Below are positions 46,033 through 55,490 of a DNA stretch of 64,000 nt, one piece after another. The DNA is taken from contig JAPLKG010000004.1 in the NCBI GenBank assembly GCA_026388185.1, positions 1 to 64,000 of the forward strand, given 5' to 3'. Position 1 is the first letter of the stretch, and the number at the start of each line of letters is the position of its first letter. This stretch comes from Candidatus Eisenbacteria bacterium (GTDB taxonomy: Bacteria > Eisenbacteria > RBG-16-71-46 > JAFGJU01). Both the position numbers and the translations under genes were made by a program. The notes under the pieces are model-generated. The model worked only from the letters and a program-made list of their open reading frames with translations. It searched no databases and was not told where the DNA came from.

Positions 46033-49000
46033 ATGCGTCTTTCAAGCGCGCGTGGCAGGCGTACGCCTGTGTTCTCGCGGCTGGCGAGACTTCTCTCTCC
46101 TCTCGTTTCCCCTCTTGTCTTGTCCTGGATTTCCCTCCTCCTGCTCATCCTTGTCGCCTCTCAGCCAAGGGAGGTCAGGGCAGATAGCGCGACCTGGTGG
46201 AACTACTCGTATGGGTACCGACAGCAGCTGACTATTTCCAACAATAGTACCTCTGTCCTGCCGGCCGGCTATTCGGTTTCTTTGTCTTTGGATCATTTCT
46301 CGCTGGTCGAAGCAGGCAAGTCCTTGGCCAATGGTAACGATGTCAGAATAGTCTATTGGAATGGCTCAACTCATACGGAGCTGGACCGAGTCAATGAGCT
46401 AGGCTGGAACACGGCAGGAACCAATGCTCAAATCTGGTTCAGGATCCAGGCCGACATTGTGGGAAGTGGCACGGATGACGGCTATTTTCTCTACTACGGG
46501 AACAGAGATGCAGGTGCGCCGCCAGCGGACAGGAAAAACGTCTACGAGTTCTTTGACAATTTCTCAGACTATGACACAAGACAATACGACACCTCGGTGC
46601 CCGGAACCACCGACGTGATAGGAAACGGAGACGAACAGGCTTGGAAGGTTCAGTCAGGGACCTGGAACATCGAGAACGATGCGCAAGCTGACGGGACAAC
46701 GGGCAAAGTCCTCAGTAGCGATTGTGTCTCCGGGCTTTACGACTACGCTTACGTGCTGAACAAAAACTACGACAACGTCCTGGTCGAAGTGAAGATGAGA
46801 ACTAAGAGTGGGGAGAATGGCGGGTATTGGCCCTTCGGCGCCCGTCTTGATACGTTGACTGGAGCCAACTACACCGCTTGGAGCTATGCCACTTACAGCA
46901 AGATGTTCCGGTACTCAAGTTGGTCGTCACCCACCGCTTTGGTTACGGGTACGACACGGTCGGGTATGAGCAACAATTGGCACACTCTTAGATTCACGCT
47001 GGACGGGACAAAACTCAATCTGTACTTCGATGGCGTCAGCTACGGCTGTTATGTGGAGGACGCGACTTTAACTTCGGGCACCATCTTTGCCGTGGGGTCT
47101 GCCAGCCGGAAGATGCACTTCGACGACTTCAAGGTGAGGAAATACGTGACCGACGAGCCAAGCGTTTTGGCCGCCGCGGAAGAGGAGGGCTTGGCAAGAC
47201 CGATAGTCTCCTTGAACAAGAAATGGCGCCTGAAGGGCGATCTTCACACACCCACCGATCAATACGTCAGTTTCAGTGTCAGCTTCCCCGAAGGTGAAGG
47301 AATGACAGAGGCGCAGGGAAGCTACGAAATTCTCGAAGCAGACCTGAGCGGCGCACTCTCACGCACCGGTCCAACGAGCTGGGAAGGCCAGGCAGACATT
47401 TCGGGTCTGGAGACGGGGACTTTTCATCTGGTGGTCACAATAGGCGACGCGACCCAACAATCCAGCTCGGACCCGGCCGTTTTTCGTATCTCCTATCCCT
47501 TCTACCACGTCTGGACGATTGACTGGGAAGGGGGATACGTGCCCACGTTTCCCTATCTGGACAGCCTGGCTGCGCTGGCGGACGAGCACGAGATGCCTGT
47601 GTGTCAGTTTTTCAATCCGCGCATCTATGTGTATCCATATCTGGCTGAGTGGCAGAGGGCTCAGATGACGCAGTGGGTCTTGCAGAGGGCGCAGACCAGG
47701 GGAGACGAGATCGGCCTCCACCTGCACATGTACGCCGACTACGTGGAAGCCGTGGGCATCACACCGATCATGTCTCCTCACTGGGCTAATCATTCTGACG
47801 GGTACGACGTTCCTTTCGCCGCCTACGATTACGAGCAAAGCCTTGCTCTTCTTGACTTGGCTGTGTCGCTGTTTCAGGCAAAGGGTCTTGGTACGCCTTC
47901 GTCTTTCAGAGCCGGCGGCTGGTTTGCCGACGAAGAGAATCTGCAGGCGCTCTGCGAGCGGGAGTTCCTCATAGATGCCTCCGGGTGTATTTCCAGTACG
48001 ACGGGCAGCCTTCCCAATTTATGGAGCCTTGGCGTCACGTCCCAGCCGTACCATCCCTGCCCGGAAGACAAGAACACGTCAAGCTGCCAGCCGGAAGACG
48101 CTAATCTTGTGCTCTTGGAGACACCGAACAATCTCGGCGTAACTAGCGGCACAGTGGACCGAAGACCGTACTTTAACGCGAATTATTCCGGCGCCCCTCT
48201 TGCCTCCGTGCGCGTCGGAGTGCTCCTCAGTCACGCCACGTCAGCCACCGGGGCCGAGGGGGCGATGATCGAGCAGTACTTCGCTCATGTTGATAGCTTC
48301 CTCTACGCCGCCGACAAGGGCGCCGTAGTATATGTCACACTAGCCGACGTGAGGGAGGCGCTTTCGGTTTTGCCTCTCGAGCCGCCAGATTTCCTGGGGC
48401 CGCCGGATCTTGTCTCGGGCGAACTCATCCAGCAGATCGGCGAGTCGTTCACTTTTCGGATTTACGAACCTGACTCTCTCGAGTTGGTGAAGTATCGAAT
48501 CCAGATATCGCAGGCTCCCGACTATGACTACGACACTGGCATGGTTGTGGATTACGTGAGCGGACTCGACCCGCAAGGGACCTTCGGCTTTGCAGTGGGC
48601 CAGTCCGAGTCGACCGGCACCTATCATCGCGGGGCCGAGTGGCAGAGTCTCTCCCCTGGGTCTTACTATTGGAGAGTGATGGCGATTGATTCCGAAGGAC
48701 ACTACTCGCGGTGGAGTCTGGCCCGCGATGGCAACGTGGCATTCATGATCGAACAGCCGGAAGGTGTTGAAGGCGGACAGAATGCAAGCCCGGTTCCACT
48801 CGCTGTCAGTTTCTGTAACCCATCCGGACCGAGTGTATTCTTGAAAGCCCAAGTTCCCGTCGCGGGTAAAGCAACCTTGAGAATTTTCAACTGCTCGGGC
48901 AGACTAGTACGCACGCTGCCTCTGGACGGCCTTTCTGCCGGTGCGTCCGGTCACTACTGGGATGGGAAGAACTCCGAAGGGCTGTCGGTCTCGTCGGGCG

Positions 49001-49065
49001 TTTATCTCGTTGAACTGAGTCAGAGCGGACGGGCGGTGACCAAGAAGCTCGTGCTGGTGAAGTAA
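46033..49065 (+). CDS. large exported protein: DUF2341, deacetylase-like, FlgD-like
   Basis: About 1010 residues. The ATG at 46033 has GGAGG six bases upstream; the ATG before it is also possible. A long signal peptide precedes WWNYSYGYRQQLTISN, the start of a DUF2341 domain. Next is a lectin-like region (NWHTLRFTLDGTKLNLYFDG). The middle ~300 residues look like a NodB/GH57-type deacetylase (TIDWEGGYVP, GLHLHMYADY, FRAGGW). The C-terminal ~70 residues are a FlgD/T9SS-like Ig unit (KATLRIFNCSGRLVRTL; DGKNSEGLSVSSGVYLVEL). Probably a surface enzyme acting on polysaccharide. Confidence 0.85.
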   Translation: MRLSSARGRRTPVFSRLARLLSPLVSPLVLSWISLLLLILVASQPREVRADSATWWNYSYGYRQQLTISNNSTSVLPAGYSVSLSLDHFSLVEAGKSLANGNDVRIVYWNGSTHTELDRVNELGWNTAGTNAQIWFRIQADIVGSGTDDGYFLYYGNRDAGAPPADRKNVYEFFDNFSDYDTRQYDTSVPGTTDVIGNGDEQAWKVQSGTWNIENDAQADGTTGKVLSSDCVSGLYDYAYVLNKNYDNVLVEVKMRTKSGENGGYWPFGARLDTLTGANYTAWSYATYSKMFRYSSWSSPTALVTGTTRSGMSNNWHTLRFTLDGTKLNLYFDGVSYGCYVEDATLTSGTIFAVGSASRKMHFDDFKVRKYVTDEPSVLAAAEEEGLARPIVSLNKKWRLKGDLHTPTDQYVSFSVSFPEGEGMTEAQGSYEILEADLSGALSRTGPTSWEGQADISGLETGTFHLVVTIGDATQQSSSDPAVFRISYPFYHVWTIDWEGGYVPTFPYLDSLAALADEHEMPVCQFFNPRIYVYPYLAEWQRAQMTQWVLQRAQTRGDEIGLHLHMYADYVEAVGITPIMSPHWANHSDGYDVPFAAYDYEQSLALLDLAVSLFQAKGLGTPSSFRAGGWFADEENLQALCEREFLIDASGCISSTTGSLPNLWSLGVTSQPYHPCPEDKNTSSCQPEDANLVLLETPNNLGVTSGTVDRRPYFNANYSGAPLASVRVGVLLSHATSATGAEGAMIEQYFAHVDSFLYAADKGAVVYVTLADVREALSVLPLEPPDFLGPPDLVSGELIQQIGESFTFRIYEPDSLELVKYRIQISQAPDYDYDTGMVVDYVSGLDPQGTFGFAVGQSESTGTYHRGAEWQSLSPGSYYWRVMAIDSEGHYSRWSLARDGNVAFMIEQPEGVEGGQNASPVPLAVSFCNPSGPSVFLKAQVPVAGKATLRIFNCSGRLVRTLPLDGLSAGASGHYWDGKNSEGLSVSSGVYLVELSQSGRAVTKKLVLVK

Positions 49066-49113
49066 AGGTTTCTGCGTCGATCCCGACTGCGGGTCGGTTC
49101 CAATGAATAAACC

Positions 49114-49959
49114 ATGCCTGTGAAGGTGCCGCGAGACGAGAAAAGAACACCCGAGCAACTCCGAGAGCATTATGTAATAGAGAAGGAGTTGGCACGTAGG
49201 CTGCGCAGCGCCGCGAAAGAGGAGAGGAAGCATCTATATACCGCGCTCTACGATGAGCTCTATCGGCGCGTGCCGCTGCATCCTCAGTTGACTCAGAAAG
49301 CTGACGCCCAGTCTCGGCTCCAGGCAGTATCGACACAGATGAGGCTGCTTGGACGTTACCTGCACCCCGATTCCATATTCCTTGAAATCGGAGCCGGCGA
49401 CTGCAGTTTGTCGCGCGAAGTGTCCAGGCGTGTGCGCAAAGCCTATGCAGTTGACGTCTCAGAAGAAATCACCAAGGGCGAGAGCTTTCCCCAGAACTTC
49501 GAGCTGATCATATCCGACGGTTCCTCGATTCCTGTCCCCCGGGGTAGCGCGACTCTCGCTTACAGTCGCAGGCTGATGGAGCACTTGCATCCGGATGACG
49601 CCGTCGATCAACTCAAGAACGTTTACGTGGCGCTGGCTGAGGGAGGGAAGTACATCTGTATAACGCCCAATTCGCTCTCGGGCCCGTACGATATTTCAAG
49701 GTATTTCGATGAAGTGGCGACAGGATTTCACCTCAAGGAATATACTTTCACCGAACTCGACGAGCTCTTCCGGAAGGTTGGATTCTCCAGGATAGACGCC
49801 TATGCCGGAGGGCAGGGCACGTACGTCAGGATCCCGCCATCCGTGATTCTGCGGTGCGAGAGGATTCTTCGGAGGTTGCCGCCTTCACTGCGAAGAACGA
49901 TAGCCAGTACGCTGCCTCTGAGGGCCTTGCTCGGTATAACAATGGTCGGCACGAAATAG
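49114..49959 (+). CDS. SAM-dependent class I methyltransferase
   Basis: 281 residues. A helical N-terminal part (LYDELYRRVPLHPQLTQKAD) is followed by motif I, FLEIGAGDCSLSREV, the acidic ribose-binding turn AYAVDVS, and YSRRLMEHLHPDDA like motif IV. Such enzymes occur in glycan and lipid clusters; the neighbours suggest a surface polymer. It is convergent with rqcH. No membrane segment. Confidence 0.85.
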   Translation: MPVKVPRDEKRTPEQLREHYVIEKELARRLRSAAKEERKHLYTALYDELYRRVPLHPQLTQKADAQSRLQAVSTQMRLLGRYLHPDSIFLEIGAGDCSLSREVSRRVRKAYAVDVSEEITKGESFPQNFELIISDGSSIPVPRGSATLAYSRRLMEHLHPDDAVDQLKNVYVALAEGGKYICITPNSLSGPYDISRYFDEVATGFHLKEYTFTELDELFRKVGFSRIDAYAGGQGTYVRIPPSVILRCERILRRLPPSLRRTIASTLPLRALLGITMVGTK

Positions 49960-50012
49960 TGCGTGGGCAGGTGAGCAAGGCTTGTCGGGAAAGGTCCGGG
50001 AGTGTTGAGCCA

Positions 50013-51881
50013 TCAGGGTGGGGTCGATTTCGGTTTTCGCGGCGTGACCATCAGAAACCTCTCGCGAGCACAAGTGGCGAGGCCCGGGCGCGCGCCTCTT
50101 GGCTTGTGCACATATTTCTTCTCGGTGTAGATGACCGGCACACCCGAGGAGGTCCTTCCCTTGCTGAAATAGGCCGCAACGGAGGCGGCCTCTTCTATTG
50201 CCCTGCGCGACGGCGCGGACTTTCCCTTCTTCTTCAGCACCACGTGCGAACCCGGCATGGCCGATGCGTGAAACCAGAGGTCTTCGGGCTTTGCCAGATG
50301 GTGGGTGACGTAGTCGTTTTCCTTGTTGTTCCTTCCAACAATTATGGTCATGCCGTCTGAAGTCTCGAAGGTGCGAGGGTTGAACGTGGCCCCGGATTTC
50401 ACCTCGGCTCCGGGTTTTCGCGCAGCCGTTGAACCGCGCACTCGCCCGGAGAGTCGGTCCAATTCGCGAGAGACTCTTTCGGACTCCTCTGCGTCAACCT
50501 GTTCGGGAATGTCTTCGCTGAATTCCTCAATTACCTGGAGCGAGCGCTCCACGGAGGCAGCTCTCTTCTTCAAGAGAGCGAGCGCCCTCTCTGCCTTTCT
50601 GGCCTTCTTGAAGTACCGCTCGGCGTTATCCGTGAGAGAAAGCGCGGGGTCGAGCTTGACCTTGACCAGAGACTGTCCGTCCACGTGAATGTCCTTGAGT
50701 TCGACAAGAGTGCTCCCTCGTCTCAAGGTTCCAAGATTGGCAAGGATCAGTTCTCCCGTCCTTCTGAACTCGTGAGCTTGCTCGGCTGACGAGAGATCTT
50801 CCAGAAGTGAGGCCCTCAGCCTGCCCAGTTTGTCTGAGAGAGCTGCTGCATGCTCCTTGAGTCGCGCGGCAGAAAGGCCCCTGTACCAGCGGCACAGCCC
50901 GAAGAACGAGAAACGCACGGCCTCCGACGCCGCCGGAAAGCACTTGAGAACACTTGTGGCTGCCGGCGTTGTGTCAGTGCTCCCCGGTTCTGTCTCTGTG
51001 AGCGAGGGTCTTGTCTTGACATACACGGGCAGCAACGAAGGGGGTTCAATCAGGCCTGACGCGGCAATCTTGCCTGAGCGCCGAGAATGTTCGTCCGGCC
51101 GAGCAGCGGTTTCCATGACCGCGGGGCAGAAATGCCTGTCTGGTTCGGCAAGAGCTTCCCCGAGCCCTTTACGTAAGTCTTCCGGCGTGAGGCGTCCGCA
51201 TGAATGAAGATATTCGATGACACCCTCGGCAGCGTGCGGACTAAGCCCCTTGAGTCGCCGCGAAAGGGCGAGACACAACTCTCTGCGGCCCGCCTCCGAA
51301 TCAGCTCCTTCCATCAGTGTGTGCAGGGCGTTGAGTGAGAGTTCTCCAATGCTAAGTTTGTGTTCTTGCGAAGGAGGCGCGTACTTCTCTCCGGGCCGTA
51401 GAAGAATGCCGGCCGAAGACGTTGTCCCCTCGCGGCTACAGGCTTCTATCGCATTTCCATCACTCCTTACAAGAACTGCGCTGGGCCTTCGGCCGAAAAG
51501 TTCAAGCCAGAGCGAGAAGAGGGGCCGGTCCTTGTTTGAAGCCGCGGCAAACTCTATCTTCACCACTCTGTCTGCGTCGTGTTGCTCCAGGGCGTGGAGA
51601 ACGGTTCCGCGCAGTCTCTCCGACGCCGACTGGACGAAGCCCTCGGGCAGAGTCTCGGCGGGCGTACTCAATACGAGTCCGAGTGCCGGCGCCTCGAGGG
51701 AAAACAGTGCGGGAAAGCGCGAGGCGAGACAAATCACCAGCAACGAAGAGGTGTCGTGCCCCTTCTTTTCTAGCTCGACGGCGAAACTCATGGGCGCCAG
51801 ACCGGTGACGGCCTTCACGGTCGAGCCCAACAATTCGTTCGAGAGTTCCTTCACGAGCAAGGCCAGGATCAGGTTTTCCAT
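50013..51881 (-). CDS. rqcH: RqcH/NFACT ribosome quality-control protein
   Basis: 622 residues; the start at 51881 has AGAGAG upstream and skips a longer frame to 51968. The N-terminal NFACT-N segment is MENLILALLVKELSNELLGS. A central coiled coil (FKKARKAERALALLKKRAAS) and the C-terminal NFACT-R domain (GRNNKENDYVTHHLAKPEDL, then WFHASAMPGSHVVLK) are present. RqcH binds 50S subunits with stalled chains and adds C-terminal Ala tails. Also annotated as a fibronectin-binding protein. It is the only minus-strand gene between 10 and 64 kb. Confidence 0.93.
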   Translation of the reverse strand: MENLILALLVKELSNELLGSTVKAVTGLAPMSFAVELEKKGHDTSSLLVICLASRFPALFSLEAPALGLVLSTPAETLPEGFVQSASERLRGTVLHALEQHDADRVVKIEFAAASNKDRPLFSLWLELFGRRPSAVLVRSDGNAIEACSREGTTSSAGILLRPGEKYAPPSQEHKLSIGELSLNALHTLMEGADSEAGRRELCLALSRRLKGLSPHAAEGVIEYLHSCGRLTPEDLRKGLGEALAEPDRHFCPAVMETAARPDEHSRRSGKIAASGLIEPPSLLPVYVKTRPSLTETEPGSTDTTPAATSVLKCFPAASEAVRFSFFGLCRWYRGLSAARLKEHAAALSDKLGRLRASLLEDLSSAEQAHEFRRTGELILANLGTLRRGSTLVELKDIHVDGQSLVKVKLDPALSLTDNAERYFKKARKAERALALLKKRAASVERSLQVIEEFSEDIPEQVDAEESERVSRELDRLSGRVRGSTAARKPGAEVKSGATFNPRTFETSDGMTIIVGRNNKENDYVTHHLAKPEDLWFHASAMPGSHVVLKKKGKSAPSRRAIEEAASVAAYFSKGRTSSGVPVIYTEKKYVHKPRGARPGLATCARERFLMVTPRKPKSTPP

Positions 51882-52326
51882 TCGGTCTCTCTTCTCGGCG
51901 AAGCAATGTCGCAAATCTTCAGGCCGTGGAATCAAGCGACCCGGGTACGCCGCCGCTTGGTTTACCAAAGCAGTCTATCAAAGCCGCGGTTCGGTGACTA
52001 GTCCCTGTCTCAAGATTGCGCGCGAGCCGAGCCGTTCACGTGGCAGTCTGACACGGACTCCGAAACCACGCGGGAACTCCACGGCCAACTTTCGGATTGA
52101 CACGTGGCTCCACGTCTCTTACAGTAAGTAGGTCGACGCTTTGCGAGAAGTTGCCGCCGCGTGCGAAGTGGGTGCGTTCCCGGCTCTCCTCGTGAGGCCC
52201 ACGTTTTCTGCTATCATAGGCCTCTCCTTGGAGTTAACCTCCGATTGCGGGTGCGACGGTACAGGAGTCTTCGGCTCAAGTCTTCCAGTCTGAGGGAGCA
52301 CGACGAGCCCGGGGAGGAAAGCTTCT
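51882..52326. other. divergent intergenic region
   Basis: Between rqcH and yicC, read outward. A TATCAT (about 52213) could be a -10 for yicC, but no -35 fits. No RNA gene or repeat is seen. Confidence 0.3.
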
Positions 52327-53202
52327 GTGATTAGAAGCATGACTGGTTTTGGCAGGAGCGAGATTCAACGCCAAGGCGTTCTTCTCGTGACCGAAATCCG
52401 TAGCGTGAACAACAAGTTCTGCGACGTTTCCTTGAGGTTGCCGAAGTGGCTCGCGCACTTTGAGCCCAAGGTGCGCGCCCTCGTTCAACAGAGGATACTG
52501 AGAGGAAAGCTTGCCGTCTTCGTCACTTGGAACGGAGACGACGGCGATCTTACTCTCGGCCTCGACGCTAACGCGGCTGACAGGTACTTTGGCCTGCTAA
52601 AAGCACTCAAGGAACGATATAACCTTTCCGGAGAGATAACCCTCCAGATGCTCATGAGTTTTCCGGACCTCTTGTCCCCCGAAAAGGGACCGGCCGCAGA
52701 CGAAATGGGCTGGAAGCTTGTGGAAGAAGGAGTGACGAAAGCCATCGATGACGTCGTCTCCATGAAAGAGGCGGAAGGGAAGAGTCTGTCCGAAGACCTG
52801 AGGGCTCGGGTGAACGTTCTTTTGGAGTACGTGGCCAGGGTAGAAAAGAGAGCACCCGTTCGCGTCGGAGAGGCCAAGGAGAAACTTCGAACCAGGCTTT
52901 CCGAATTGCTAGGTCGGGGAGAGATACCGGAAGATCGGTTGGCCCTCGAGGTGGTTATCTTCACCGACAAGCTGGATTGCACCGAAGAATGCGTCAGACT
53001 CAGGGCGCACGCGAAGCAGTTCGTCGCACTGATCGATGGACCCGAGTTCGCGGGGCGCAAGCTACATTTCCTGCTTCAGGAAATGAACCGTGAGGCCAAC
53101 ACCATCGGCGCCAAGGCGGCGGACGTCGAAATCGTCAACGAAATTGTAAGCATCAAGGACGAGATAGAGAAACTCAGAGAACAGGTGCAGAACGTAGAGT
53201 GA
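52327..53202 (+). CDS. yicC: YicC-family endoribonuclease
   Basis: 291 residues from GTG. MIRSMTGFGRSE is the family hallmark, and the C-terminal HFLLQEMNREANTIGAKAAD the second. YicC is a hexameric RNase that takes part in sRNA decay. It commonly precedes gmk and rpoZ, as it does here. GGAGGAAAGC lies before the start. Confidence 0.93.
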   Translation: MIRSMTGFGRSEIQRQGVLLVTEIRSVNNKFCDVSLRLPKWLAHFEPKVRALVQQRILRGKLAVFVTWNGDDGDLTLGLDANAADRYFGLLKALKERYNLSGEITLQMLMSFPDLLSPEKGPAADEMGWKLVEEGVTKAIDDVVSMKEAEGKSLSEDLRARVNVLLEYVARVEKRAPVRVGEAKEKLRTRLSELLGRGEIPEDRLALEVVIFTDKLDCTEECVRLRAHAKQFVALIDGPEFAGRKLHFLLQEMNREANTIGAKAADVEIVNEIVSIKDEIEKLREQVQNVE

Positions 53203-53225
53203 GAGCCCAGGCATAACAAGGGCCG

Positions 53226-53903
53226 TTGGAACGGGAGCCCGGGCCTCCCGGACGCTTGAGTCAAGTGGGTAGAAGTATTATCCTTCCTGAAGGGAAAAGT
53301 AAGAACGTTGCGTTTCCCGTGGTCGTCTCCGGTCCCTCGGGAGTCGGCAAGACCTGCCTTTGCCGTGGGGTCCTTGCGGATTGCGACGACGTGGCGTACT
53401 CGGTTTCTGCCACGACCAGGAACAGAAGGGACAACGAAGTGAACGGCAGGGACTATCACTTCGTCGAACCCGATCGCTTCAGGGCAATGGCTCAGGCAGG
53501 CGAACTCCTTGAATGGGCGGAAGTGCACGGCGACCTTTACGGAACTCCTCGCCATTCCGTGCTGCCCTTTCTTGCCCAGGGCAAACTTGTGATAATGGAC
53601 CTGGACGTTCAGGGAGGACTCAGTATGAGGAAAGTGTTCCCTGGCGGTGTGTTCGTGTTCGTTGTGCCTCCCTCATTCGAAATTTTGGAGGAGAGGCTGA
53701 GGACGAGGAGGACGGAATCAGAGGACGCGCTTGAAACCAGGCTACGAAACGCGCGCGAGGAAATGAAGTTCAGAAAGCATTATGACTACATGGTAGTGAA
53801 TGACGATCTCGATGACGCGCTCAGCCGACTGAAGAGCATCATCGCAGCAGAGAAGTGCTCGATGCAGAGGCTTTTCCCTTGCGACGGGGAAGGCGTGGCG
53901 TGA
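53226..53903 (+). CDS. gmk: guanylate kinase
   Basis: 225 residues in the open frame from TTG; a GTG at 53265 may be the real start, as the family begins just before VVVSGPSGVGKTCLC. Walker A GPSGVGKT, the GMP-binding STxTRxxR-like SATTRNRRDNEVNGRDYHF and the lid region are intact. Phosphorylates GMP to GDP. The C-terminus has two extra Cys. Confidence 0.93.
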   Translation: MEREPGPPGRLSQVGRSIILPEGKSKNVAFPVVVSGPSGVGKTCLCRGVLADCDDVAYSVSATTRNRRDNEVNGRDYHFVEPDRFRAMAQAGELLEWAEVHGDLYGTPRHSVLPFLAQGKLVIMDLDVQGGLSMRKVFPGGVFVFVVPPSFEILEERLRTRRTESEDALETRLRNAREEMKFRKHYDYMVVNDDLDDALSRLKSIIAAEKCSMQRLFPCDGEGVA

Positions 53904-53949
53904 GAGACGTTTGGTCGAAGGGCGGGATGGTTTCTCGGAGTGAGACGTT

Positions 53950-54207
53950 ATGAAGGACAAGAGAAGCAAGGATAAGGCACGCAAGAAGGAGGAAGATCGG
54001 ATGGAAGCTTCCGGCGGGAACACGGTCAGTTCCTTTCCGAACAAGTACGAGGCGGCAATAATCGCGGCAAAAGAGGCCAAGCGCATAAATGAGATCATGA
54101 AGATCTCCGGAGAAGACCCGAAGGTAAAGGTCACACTTACGGCCATCGACAGAGTGGCGAAAGGAAAAGTCAAGTTCGCGTACGGAGAACCGGAGGGAAG
54201 GCGCTAA
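53950..54207 (+). CDS. rpoZ: RNA polymerase omega subunit
   Basis: 85 residues. The helix NKYEAAIIAAKEAKRINEI is the omega core that clamps the beta-prime C-terminus. A charged Lys-rich N-terminus (~20 residues) is extra. It shares one base with the coaBC ATG (TAATG). Confidence 0.88.
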   Translation: MKDKRSKDKARKKEEDRMEASGGNTVSSFPNKYEAAIIAAKEAKRINEIMKISGEDPKVKVTLTAIDRVAKGKVKFAYGEPEGRR

Positions 54208-55460
54208 TGAGCCCGGCCGACCAGTCGGTGTTGAAGGGGAAACGAGTATTACTCGGAATAACCGGCAGCATTGCGGCTTACAAGGGAGTCGAGCTCCTGA
54301 GAGAGCTTACCAAGCGCGGGGCGACGGTCACCGTGTGTATGACCAGGGCGGCGAGGGAGTTTGTCACCCCTCTCACGTTCGAGGTTCTTTCCGGGGGGAG
54401 GGTTCTTACCGACCTCTTCGGAGGTTCCGTGGAGAATACCGCGGGCCTCGGCCCGGAGGGAGCGCCTTCGGCGGTTCAGCACATCGAAGCGGCCGCAGGC
54501 TCCGACCTGATTCTCGTGGCTCCCGCGACGGCCAACATCATCGGAAAGGTTGCCGCCGGAATCGCGGACGATCTTCTCAGTTCTATTGTCATGGCGGCCG
54601 GGGGCAAAGTCCTTCTTGCCCCGGCGATGAACGTGCGCATGTGGGAAAACGAGGTGGTTCGGCAGAACGTAGCGAGGCTCCGCTCGCTCGGTTACAAGTT
54701 TGTGGAACCCGAGAGCGGAGCTCTGGCGTGCGGCGAGAAGGCGAAGGGTAGGCTGGCTTCAGTCGAGACCATTCTTAGAGAGGTCGAGCTTGTCCTTGGA
54801 GGAACGAAGCCTCTTTCCAACGTCAACGTGCTGGTTACGACGGGAAGAACCGAGGAGCCGATCGACGACGTGAGGTATATCTCAAACAGATCGAGCGGAA
54901 AGATGGGTCACGCGATTGCCTCCGCAGCGAGAGACATGGGAGCGAGGGTAACTTTGATAAGCGGCCGTGTCTCGGTGGAATCTCCCCGCGGAGTCAGGCT
55001 CGTGAATGTCAGAACCTCCGCCGAAATGAGAAAGGCGGTGCTGTCGAGCGTTCGCAATGCCGACCTTGTGATTATGGCGGCGGCGGTGAGTGATTTTGCT
55101 CCTGCGAGTGTGGAGAGAGGCAAGATACCGCGAAGCGCCGAAGGTTTCACTCTCAAGCTTCGAGGGACCAGAGACATCCTCGGCGAGTTGGGACAGAAGA
55201 GGGGGAAGGAAGTTCTAGTAGGTTTTGCGGTCGAAGTGAAGGATGAGCTCGAGAGGGGCAAAGCAAAACTCAGGAAGAAGAATCTGGATCTCATAGTCGT
55301 CAATAATCCTCTCCTGAAGGGAGCGGGCTTCGAAGAAGACACAAACATCGTCACGATGATCGATCGAAGGGGAAGCGTAGAGAGACTCCCTCTTCTCCCC
55401 AAGTACGAGGTGGCGAGAGAGATTCTCAAGAAGGCGCTGGCGCTCAGAAAGAAGAGATGA
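54207..55460 (+). CDS. coaBC: phosphopantothenoylcysteine synthetase/decarboxylase
   Basis: 417 residues. N-terminal FMN-dependent decarboxylase half (GITGSIAAYKGVELLRELTK; PAMNVRMW substrate-binding motif) and C-terminal CTP-dependent synthetase half (TTGRTEEPIDDVRYISNRSS; KxxKK in AKLRKKN). Makes 4'-phosphopantetheine, the precursor of coenzyme A. No fusion break is seen. Confidence 0.96.
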   Translation: MSPADQSVLKGKRVLLGITGSIAAYKGVELLRELTKRGATVTVCMTRAAREFVTPLTFEVLSGGRVLTDLFGGSVENTAGLGPEGAPSAVQHIEAAAGSDLILVAPATANIIGKVAAGIADDLLSSIVMAAGGKVLLAPAMNVRMWENEVVRQNVARLRSLGYKFVEPESGALACGEKAKGRLASVETILREVELVLGGTKPLSNVNVLVTTGRTEEPIDDVRYISNRSSGKMGHAIASAARDMGARVTLISGRVSVESPRGVRLVNVRTSAEMRKAVLSSVRNADLVIMAAAVSDFAPASVERGKIPRSAEGFTLKLRGTRDILGELGQKRGKEVLVGFAVEVKDELERGKAKLRKKNLDLIVVNNPLLKGAGFEEDTNIVTMIDRRGSVERLPLLPKYEVAREILKKALALRKKR

Positions 55461-55490
55461 GGTTGCACTGAGAGAAGAAGGGGCGGTCGC

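Noticed and set aside
50830-51808. Plus-strand frames opposite rqcH
   Set aside because: rqcH is clearly coding on the minus strand through all its domains.
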